Part shown: positions 57,647 through 64,000 of the stretch, piece by piece
Layout: each line of letters starts with the position of its first letter
Numbering within the stretch: the first letter of the stretch is position 1
NCBI RefSeq assembly: GCF_013408445.1
Contig: NZ_JACBZL010000001.1
Span: 1,922,001-1,986,000, forward strand
Length of the DNA: 64,000 nucleotides
Direction: 5' to 3'
From: Corynebacterium tuberculostearicum
Lineage (GTDB): Bacteria > Actinomycetota > Actinomycetes > Mycobacteriales > Mycobacteriaceae
Position numbers and translations under genes: made by a program
The notes under the pieces: model-generated
What the model was told of the DNA's origin: nothing
What the model saw: the letters and a program-made list of their open reading frames with translations, nothing else
Databases searched by the model: none

Positions 57647-58521
57647 CCGCGCTGGCTCACCGGGCTGCGGGAGAGCACGATGGTGGACAGCACCATGACG
57701 GTCAGGGCGATGAGCATAATTGCCCAACCGACGGCCGTATCGATGAGGAATTTCTCTCCCAGAACCATGTATCCCAAGCCGAAGGCCACGATGGGTTCAA
57801 AGATGGTCATGGCCGGCAGGGAATGGGCCAGGGGGCCGGCGTTGAAGGAATATTGCTGTACCACCGTGCCGGTGAGCGCGAGGCCGATGAGGCCGTAGAA
57901 CTGCCAGCTGGCTAATAGTGTGGTGAGGCCTTCGTGGGTGAAAATATCCACCACAGCCTTCGAGAGCAGGGCGACGAAGCCATAGATAACGCCGCAGGCC
58001 GTGCCCAATGCTGAGGGGCGCTGATCTGGTAGCTTTGCGGCCGCCGCGCCGAGGATTGCGAGGGTGGCCAACCCCACAAGGAGCGCCGGCCACCAGTCGC
58101 TCCATTCGGGGCGGGGATTGCCGGCAACCGGCCGGCCGTAGATGACCATGATGCCCACCGCGATGGTCAGCGCAATGGACCAGAAAACTTCGTGGAAGGG
58201 CATCTTGCGGCCGGAGTACCACGCCGATAGCGGCAGGGTAAACATCAAGGACAGCACCAAGATGGGCTGGACCACCAGCAAGGTACCGAAGCCGAGCGCG
58301 ATAACCTGCAGGCCATAGGCGCCAATTGCGGCCGCGGTGCCCACCCACCACAAGGGGTTAGACATGGCGGCGCGCATGACCGAATCATCGGCGTCGAGGG
58401 CGATGCGGTGGCGGATGACCGTGCCCCAAGCAACCGTCAGCGCGGATGCGAGCGCGAAAAAGATGGCGAGGAGGTTGCTTAACACCCGCTCAACGGTAGT
58501 AAAGATTCCTGTTATATGCAT
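57643..58521 (-). CDS. DMT superfamily (EamA-like) transporter
   Basis: 292 residues, nine to ten helices in two EamA-like halves: LSNLLAIFFALASALTVAWG at the start, FGTLLVVQPILVLSLMFTLPL, and second half LPAMTIFEPIVAFGLGYMVLGE. Related proteins beside leuA and lysC occur in C. glutamicum; substrate unknown, possibly metabolite efflux. ATG 58521. The 226-bp gap to lysC carries promoters for both. Confidence 0.85.
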   Translation of the reverse strand: MHITGIFTTVERVLSNLLAIFFALASALTVAWGTVIRHRIALDADDSVMRAAMSNPLWWVGTAAAIGAYGLQVIALGFGTLLVVQPILVLSLMFTLPLSAWYSGRKMPFHEVFWSIALTIAVGIMVIYGRPVAGNPRPEWSDWWPALLVGLATLAILGAAAAKLPDQRPSALGTACGVIYGFVALLSKAVVDIFTHEGLTTLLASWQFYGLIGLALTGTVVQQYSFNAGPLAHSLPAMTIFEPIVAFGLGYMVLGEKFLIDTAVGWAIMLIALTVMVLSTIVLSRSPVSQRG

Positions 58522-58747
58522 ATTCTGCGCTGTATGGCGCGCGTTTTTCTCCTTGGAGGCGGCCGGCGCATGGCGCGCTTTATGCTCGGGGCGTGTGAAT
58601 AAAAAGCAAGCATTGTCTAGGAATTATGATGAGGACTAGACCCCTGCGGGGTAGCATGGGTATTTGACTAGTGACCGACAGGTATTTCTGGCGGTGTGCA
58701 GACGCGCGCCAGGGGTGCCTTGAAAGACGAAAGGCGGCATCCTTACC

Positions 58748-60013
58748 GTGGCCCTGATCGTGCAAAAATATGGCGGTTCATCCCTCGAATCCGCAGACCG
58801 CATTCGCGCCGTTGCGGAGCGCATCGTGGCCACCAAGAAGCAGGGCAACGACGTCGTCGTGGTGTGCTCCGCCATGGGCGATACCACCGATGAGCTGCTC
58901 GACCTTGCCGCCCAGGTCAACCCCGTTCCGCCACGGCGCGAAATGGACATGCTGCTTACCGCCGGCGAGCGCATCTCCAATGCGCTGGTGGCCATGGCCG
59001 TGGAATCCTTGGGTGCCCATGCTCAGTCCTTTACCGGCTCCCAGGCCGGCGTGCTCACCACCGAGCGCCATGGCAATGCCCGCATCGTGGACGTTACTCC
59101 GGGCCGCCTGACTGAAGCGTTGGATGAGGGCAAGATCTGCATCGTCGCCGGATTCCAGGGAGTTAATAAGGAATCGCGCGATGTCACCACGCTAGGCCGC
59201 GGCGGTTCCGATACCACCGCGGTGGCGCTAGCAGCCGCGCTGAACGCTGACGTGTGCGAGATTTATTCCGATGTCGATGGCGTGTATACCGCAGACCCGC
59301 GCATCGTCCCGGACGCGCAGAAGCTAGAGAAGCTCTCCTTCGAGGAGATGCTGGAGATGGCCGCGGTAGGTTCCAAGATTTTGGTTCTGCGCAGCGTGGA
59401 ATATGCCCGCGCGTTCAATGTACCCTTGCGAGTTCGCTCGTCTTATTCAAATGACCCCGGCACCCTAGTTACCGGATCGATGGAGGATATTCCTGTGGAA
59501 GAAGCAGTACTCACTGGTGTAGCAACCGATAAGTCCGAGGCAAAGGTCACTGTCCTGGGCATCCCGGACCGCCCGGGGGAGGCCGCGAAGGTCTTCCGCG
59601 TCATTGCCGATGCAGAGATCAATATCGACATGGTCTTGCAAAACGTCTCCTCCCTGGAGGATGGCACCACCGATATCACCTTCACCTGCCCGCGTGCCGA
59701 CGGCCCACGCGCCATGGAGCTGTTGACCAAGCTGAAGTCCGAGGGCGGCTGGGCCAATGTGCTTTACGACGACCAGGTGGGCAAGGTCTCCCTCGTTGGC
59801 GCCGGCATGAAGTCCCACCCAGGCGTGACCGCCGAGTTCACCGAGGCCCTGCGCGACGTCGACGTCAATATGGAGCTCATCTCCACCTCCGAAATCCGCA
59901 TCTCCGTGCTCACCCGCGAGGCTGACCTAGACAAGGCCGCTCGTGCGCTGCACGATAAGTTCCAGCTCGGTGGCGAAGAAGAAGCCACGGTTTATGCTGG
60001 AACCGGACGTTAA
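58748..60013 (+). CDS. lysC: Aspartate kinase LysC (alpha, with internal beta start)
   Basis: 421 residues. Kinase domain: [36 protein letters not shown], and [15 protein letters not shown]; two ACT domains follow (about 265-421) with [15 protein letters not shown], the region where feedback-resistant mutations arise in C. glutamicum and here apparently wild type. In that species an internal start makes a separate beta subunit; ATG 59480 ([10 protein letters not shown], codon 245) is the equivalent. GTG 58748 begins the alpha form. The leader contains a small ACCCC-TGC-GGGGT hairpin about 100 bp upstream. First gene of lysC-asd. Confidence 0.97.
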   Translation: MALIVQKYGGSSLESADRIRAVAERIVATKKQGNDVVVVCSAMGDTTDELLDLAAQVNPVPPRREMDMLLTAGERISNALVAMAVESLGAHAQSFTGSQAGVLTTERHGNARIVDVTPGRLTEALDEGKICIVAGFQGVNKESRDVTTLGRGGSDTTAVALAAALNADVCEIYSDVDGVYTADPRIVPDAQKLEKLSFEEMLEMAAVGSKILVLRSVEYARAFNVPLRVRSSYSNDPGTLVTGSMEDIPVEEAVLTGVATDKSEAKVTVLGIPDRPGEAAKVFRVIADAEINIDMVLQNVSSLEDGTTDITFTCPRADGPRAMELLTKLKSEGGWANVLYDDQVGKVSLVGAGMKSHPGVTAEFTEALRDVDVNMELISTSEIRISVLTREADLDKAARALHDKFQLGGEEEATVYAGTGR

Positions 60014-60045
60014 ATACCCAAAAAGCAACTACAGAGGATTTTTAA

Positions 60046-61080
<1,035 letters not shown>

Positions 61081-61111
61081 CACAGCGCTACTTCGCCGCC
61101 TGTCGCATTAC

Positions 61112-61165
61112 AAAGCTCGGCGCCCTCCTTTCCTAATAGCAAGGGAAGGAGGGCGCCGAGCTTTT
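61112..61165 (+). terminator. Strong intrinsic terminator after asd
   Basis: About 20 bp of perfect stem (AAAGCTCGGCGCCC... with GGGCGCCGAGCTTT), 10-base loop, closing TTTT; near-symmetric, so it can also end the convergent gene at 61191. Confidence 0.95.
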
Positions 61166-61190
61166 GGCCTATCAGCCGTGGACGAGGGGG

Positions 61191-62591
61191 CTAGTCCTCA
61201 GAAACCGGCTTGGCGGTGCCAGTGCCGGAGTCGGCACCAGTGCTCTTCTTGCCAAAGTCGAGGTCGCTAGTGGACGACGGAACCTCCGGCTTGGTGTGCT
61301 GCACGTAGGTCACGGACGGCTCCGGATCTTCGCGGTCGTACTCAATATCATCATCATTTTCGAGCTCCTCGTGGATCTCTTCTGCGATATTGGTGACAAA
61401 CTCGGTGGTTTCCATATTGGATGCTGCAGCCAGCTTGCGCAGCTCGCGCTCGTTCTTCTTGGTAAAGCGCTTGCGCGGGTCCAAGCGGCGGGACACCAGC
61501 TCGTGTGCGCGCATGCGGCGGTCGGACTCATCTGAGAGCTTGCTGCCGTTCTTGATGCGGTTGAAGACCATCACCACGATCATCAGCAGTCCGAGGTAGC
61601 CCAGGATCGGGTAGACGTTGCTGACCAAGGCCTGGAAGCCTACGAAGGACAAGATGAAGCCGATGATGCAGGCGCCGGCATAAACCGGGTAGAAGCGCTT
61701 GGGGTTATTGCGGGTCAAGCGCTTGCCCAGCGCGTAGAACATGCCGATGGCGGTATTAAAAACCATGCCGTAAATGACAAAGGTCATCAGCACGCTCAAG
61801 ACTGGGTGGATGCTGGTAATCAGGCTCAGTACCGGCATGTCCTGGCCGTTGACGGTTTCTGCTTCGAAGAAGAGGGCGAATACCAACAGTGCCAACAGGA
61901 TGAGATAAAGCAGGCCACCGATGAGGCCACCGACGCCAACTGCACGGTTATCCAGGAAGTTACCGCCAATAACGATGGACATGGATACTGCCGTCATCAC
62001 GTTCAGGCCGGTGTAGTTCAGTGCGGCTAGCCACCAATTAGGCAGCGAGGTATCAACATTGTTGACCGCCCAGTCATTCATGGCAGAGAAATCAACGTCT
62101 GCGTTCAAGATGGTATAGCCGGTGGCAATCACCACAAAGATGATGATGAATGGGGTGATGGTACCGATGACCGCGGTTACGCGGTCGACATCCATGAGGC
62201 CGACGAGCAGCACCAAAATCAGCATGGCGGTGGCGCCCACCCACACGGGGATGGACGGGAACTGCTGATTGATATTCGCACCACCGCCGGCAAACATGAC
62301 GAAGCCGATGGCGAACAAGGTCACCAGGGTGGACCAGTCCAAAATCTTGGCGGTAAATGGCGATGCGACCTTGTCGTAGACAGCGGTGTGCTCCTCGGCT
62401 TGGAAATACGAGCCGAGCTGCAGGATGGAGATGCCGGTGATCATCATCAAACCAGCGGCTAGGGCGATACCCCACAGGCCCCAGTTACCAAAGGCCACAA
62501 AGTACTGCATGGCCTCCTGGCCGGAGGCGAAGCCTGCGCCCACGACGACGCCGATAAACGCCATGGAAATTCCGATTGCGCGTTTTAACAT
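61191..62591 (-). CDS. YkvI-type membrane transporter (APC superfamily)
   Basis: 466 residues. About ten helices over residues 1-345, opening IGISMAFIGVVVGAGFASGQEAMQ, the broken-helix motif (GAGFASGQE) typical of YkvI and related LeuT-fold carriers. The last 120 residues are a cytoplasmic tail, first basic (RRMRAHELVSRRLDPRKRF), then very acidic (EELENDDDIEYDRED). Substrate unknown. No Shine-Dalgarno sequence stands before ATG 62591 (TTTCTCCCTTTC), and a 10-bp hairpin lies in its leader. Convergent to lysC-asd. Confidence 0.82.
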   Translation of the reverse strand: MLKRAIGISMAFIGVVVGAGFASGQEAMQYFVAFGNWGLWGIALAAGLMMITGISILQLGSYFQAEEHTAVYDKVASPFTAKILDWSTLVTLFAIGFVMFAGGGANINQQFPSIPVWVGATAMLILVLLVGLMDVDRVTAVIGTITPFIIIFVVIATGYTILNADVDFSAMNDWAVNNVDTSLPNWWLAALNYTGLNVMTAVSMSIVIGGNFLDNRAVGVGGLIGGLLYLILLALLVFALFFEAETVNGQDMPVLSLITSIHPVLSVLMTFVIYGMVFNTAIGMFYALGKRLTRNNPKRFYPVYAGACIIGFILSFVGFQALVSNVYPILGYLGLLMIVVMVFNRIKNGSKLSDESDRRMRAHELVSRRLDPRKRFTKKNERELRKLAAASNMETTEFVTNIAEEIHEELENDDDIEYDREDPEPSVTYVQHTKPEVPSSTSDLDFGKKSTGADSGTGTAKPVSED

Positions 62592-62621
62592 GAAAGGGAG
62601 AAACTCTCTTACTCACACGCG

Positions 62622-62653
62622 CCGGGCCCGCCATTGGTATCGCGCGGGCCCGG
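62622..62653 (-). promoter_or_regulatory. GC-rich hairpin in the leader of the YkvI-type gene
   Basis: Perfect 10-bp inverted repeat CCGGGCCCGC and GCGGGCCCGG with a 12-base loop, about 31 bases before the start codon. No T run follows on the minus strand, so it is more likely an operator or RNA regulatory hairpin. Confidence 0.55.
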
Positions 62654-62745
62654 ATCGACGGTCGATTTATCACGTGTGTTCACATCTAATAAACCACACA
62701 TCGGACAGGTATTTCGGGCAAGAATCGCCACAACTGTGGTCTCGT

Positions 62746-62949
62746 TCACCCCGGCCGTAGTACGCAAAGTGCAGCTAAGTGCCAAATTTTGGGACCCGTG
62801 GGGCGAAAGGTAACCGTTGCCACAACATCCAGGAGTCCAATTGTTTCATGCCGATTTAGAGCACTACTTAGCCATTGTTGAGCGGGTTTATGTTGCGGTG
62901 CAGCGGAGTGGAAGGCATAAACGAGAATGTTGACATCAGGAATGATCAT
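62746..62949 (-). pseudogene. vapC: Truncated VapC-type PIN toxin
   Basis: The PIN start MIIPDVNILVYAFHSAAPQH is intact with the first catalytic Asp, and LNRHETIGLLDVVATVTFRPT follows the family outline, but the frame then reads KIWHLAALCVLRPG and stops at about 67 residues, against the usual 130-140. The remaining acidic residues are lost, so it should not cleave RNA. It overlaps vapB by 14 bp. Confidence 0.8.
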
Positions 62950-63178
62950 CGAGTACCGCCCACACAGCTTCTTTGTTGCTGAGATCAACTAGAGCCGGTC
63001 CGCCGCAATCGAAGGAGGGCAGGTTAACGGGGGTGTCTTCGGTACTGATGCGGGCTTCCTTCTTGAGGGCAGCGCGGACCGCCTCTTCGACGTATGAGCT
63101 CAAAGTGACATTGTTGGCTTTGGCTTGGACCTTCGTTTCTTCAAGGAGTTTCGGCGGGAGGTTTATCGTCGTGCGCAT
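62936..63178 (-). CDS. vapB: VapB-type antitoxin (ribbon-helix-helix)
   Basis: 80 residues. N-terminal ribbon-helix-helix MRTTINLPPKLLEETKVQAK followed by NNVTLSSYVEEAVRAALKKE, and a C-terminal acidic toxin-binding part with NLPSFDCGGPALVDL. Intact although its toxin is truncated, so it may act only as a DNA-binding repressor or neutralise related toxins elsewhere. ATG 63178 overlaps nothing upstream. Confidence 0.85.
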   Translation of the reverse strand: MRTTINLPPKLLEETKVQAKANNVTLSSYVEEAVRAALKKEARISTEDTPVNLPSFDCGGPALVDLSNKEAVWAVLDDHS

Positions 63179-63266
63179 ACCTTTAGGGTAGAAAGCATCA
63201 AGTCATCATTCAAGAGGTGCAATGATGTATCTGCCTTCAGGAAGCCGTGAAAGGTTGACTGGTGTC

Positions 63267-63629
63267 TTAATTCAGTGCGAGCGTCAGGATCAGTACTCCG
63301 ATGGAGAATGCGAGCATGCCTAAGCAGTTGATCCAGAATGCGCTACCGAGGAAGTGGGCGCGGACATGGGCTGCTGCGGCCGCGCAGAAATAGGCGATGA
63401 CTCCAATCATGGCTGTGATTCCTACGCCGGGGAACCAGAGGCCGGCAATGAGTCCTACGGCGGCGAGGCACTTGATGACAATGAGCGCCCACCACCAGTC
63501 CTTGGGGAGTTTGACGCCGCTGAGGCAGGCTTCGATGAAGGGGACTGGTTTGAGGGAGAGGGCGGCGTCGCCAAGCAGAATGGCTGCTAGTAGAAGGGAG
63601 GGCCAGGCTGGGGAAGATTCTAGGATCAT
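63267..63629 (-). CDS. DoxX-like family membrane protein
   Basis: 120 residues, four predicted helices, with DoxX-like features: LLAAILLGDAALSLKPVPFIEAC, KDWWWALIVIKCLAAVGLIAGLWFPGVG (second and third helices). Function unknown. ATG 63629 overlaps the TetR stop by 4 bp, so it is the second gene of a regulator-target pair, likely controlled by that regulator. Confidence 0.8.
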   Translation of the reverse strand: MILESSPAWPSLLLAAILLGDAALSLKPVPFIEACLSGVKLPKDWWWALIVIKCLAAVGLIAGLWFPGVGITAMIGVIAYFCAAAAAHVRAHFLGSAFWINCLGMLAFSIGVLILTLALN

Positions 63630-64000
63630 TGGGTTACTCCGAATGCGGTGTTGAGGCGTTCGATCGATGAGGCGGCTTGGGATGTGAGGTGCTCGGTGTC
63701 GTAGATTCCGGCGGCCCAGCCGATGAGTAAGCCGAGGTAGACGTTGTACAGCAGGTCGGCGTACTCGGCCGCATCGGCGCTGCTGAGCCTGGTGCCGAGT
63801 CGCAGGGTGATTTCATCGGTCAGGAGCGTTTTGAGTGCGGTGAGCGCTTCGCCTTGATTGCCTTGTTGGATGAGTGCTGCGCCAAAGGCGCGGGAGAGCT
63901 CTTCGTGGCCGGTAAACATCTGGAGGAAAGGTCTCAGGACATCGAGAAGGCTATCGGATTGTCCCCGGATGTCATCGTGGAGTTCTGAAATGTGTTGGCC
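63626..64000 (-). CDS. TetR family regulator (partial, C-terminal part)
   Basis: The gene enters from the right edge; 124 codons are present. The helical ligand-binding region, with FTGHEELSRAFGAALIQQ, DEITLRLGTRLSSADAAEYADLLYNVYLGLLIGWAAG (in two helices) and a final SSIERLNTAFG, fits the TetR C-terminal domain; the DNA-binding domain lies outside the window. Coupled to the DoxX-like gene by a 4-bp overlap, suggesting it controls that gene. Confidence 0.75.
   Translation of the reverse strand, partial: GQHISELHDDIRGQSDSLLDVLRPFLQMFTGHEELSRAFGAALIQQGNQGEALTALKTLLTDEITLRLGTRLSSADAAEYADLLYNVYLGLLIGWAAGIYDTEHLTSQAASSIERLNTAFGVTQ

Overview
The window reads as a chromosomal segment of a Corynebacterium (high-GC, mycolic-acid actinobacterium). 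Evidence: the arabinogalactan/decaprenyl-arabinose gene set at the left end (DprE1, two GtrA proteins, a GlfT1-like transferase, a Wzm/Wzt exporter), a homologue of the corynebacterial PS2 S-layer protein, an aspartate aminotransferase of the C. glutamicum type, and the neighbourhood SRP RNA-aspT-dnaX-ybaB-recR-gatD-murT-leuA-lysC-asd. From memory, gene order runs parallel to M. tuberculosis Rv3790 down to Rv3708c and, in the right half, to C. glutamicum cg0294-cg0307. Species was not determined.

Layout. 1-8.9 kb: cell-wall polysaccharide genes and two convergent enzymes. 9.0-12.1 kb: tRNA-Ser(UGA), an 830-bp AT-rich gap and a cspB-like S-layer gene, an accessory-looking insert. 12.1-15.5 kb: molybdenum-cofactor genes moeB-moaE-mogA-moeA with divergent moaD. 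15.5-23.6 kb: aromatic/histidinol-phosphate-type aminotransferase, tRNA-Ser(GCU), small membrane proteins, a NUDIX hydrolase, a lipoprotein, MgtE and a DASS dicarboxylate transporter. 23.8-25.3 kb: tRNA-Arg(ACG) with a 1,415-bp IS481-type element inserted at its 3' end, flanked by a 15-bp target duplication. 25.4-30.2 kb: acyltransferase-like membrane protein, trypsin-like protease, tyrA, tadA and its partner, CsbD-like protein, tRNA-Ser(CGA). 30.4-37.7 kb: MmpL transporter, a queuosine-related trio (tgt, yhhQ, gluQ), cation/proton antiporter. 37.7-40.5 kb: IS-fragment chimera, an OafA-type acyltransferase/SGNH protein, tRNA-Ser(GGA). 40.7-61.1 kb: SRP RNA, aspT, dnaX, ybaB, recR, an HNH gene, gatD-murT, a degenerate exonuclease, a pair of related membrane/surface proteins, leuA with a leucine leader peptide, a PigV-like mannosyltransferase, a DMT transporter, and lysC-asd. 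61.2-64 kb: YkvI-type transporter, a vapB with truncated vapC, a DoxX-like protein and a TetR regulator cut by the window end.

How parts fit: DprE1/GtrA/GlfT1/Wzm-Wzt build and export arabinogalactan; MurT-GatD amidates lipid II; LysC-Asd feed lysine, threonine and diaminopimelate; AspT, TyrA, Pat and LeuA are amino-acid enzymes; Tgt, YhhQ and GluQRS form a queuosine salvage and tRNA glutamylation module; CspB-like protein would coat the mycomembrane.

Most notable: a Tgt without its zinc cysteines and with a changed base pocket; the S-layer gene island; a 13-mer (GCGTCGGCAAGCG) present seven times in 64 kb; the tRNA-targeted IS whose end forms a terminator hairpin also seen behind another tRNA; a pair of unrecognised membrane proteins sharing a PANNPPA signature, one with a 261-bp tandem duplication; and several enzymes lacking expected catalytic or zinc residues.
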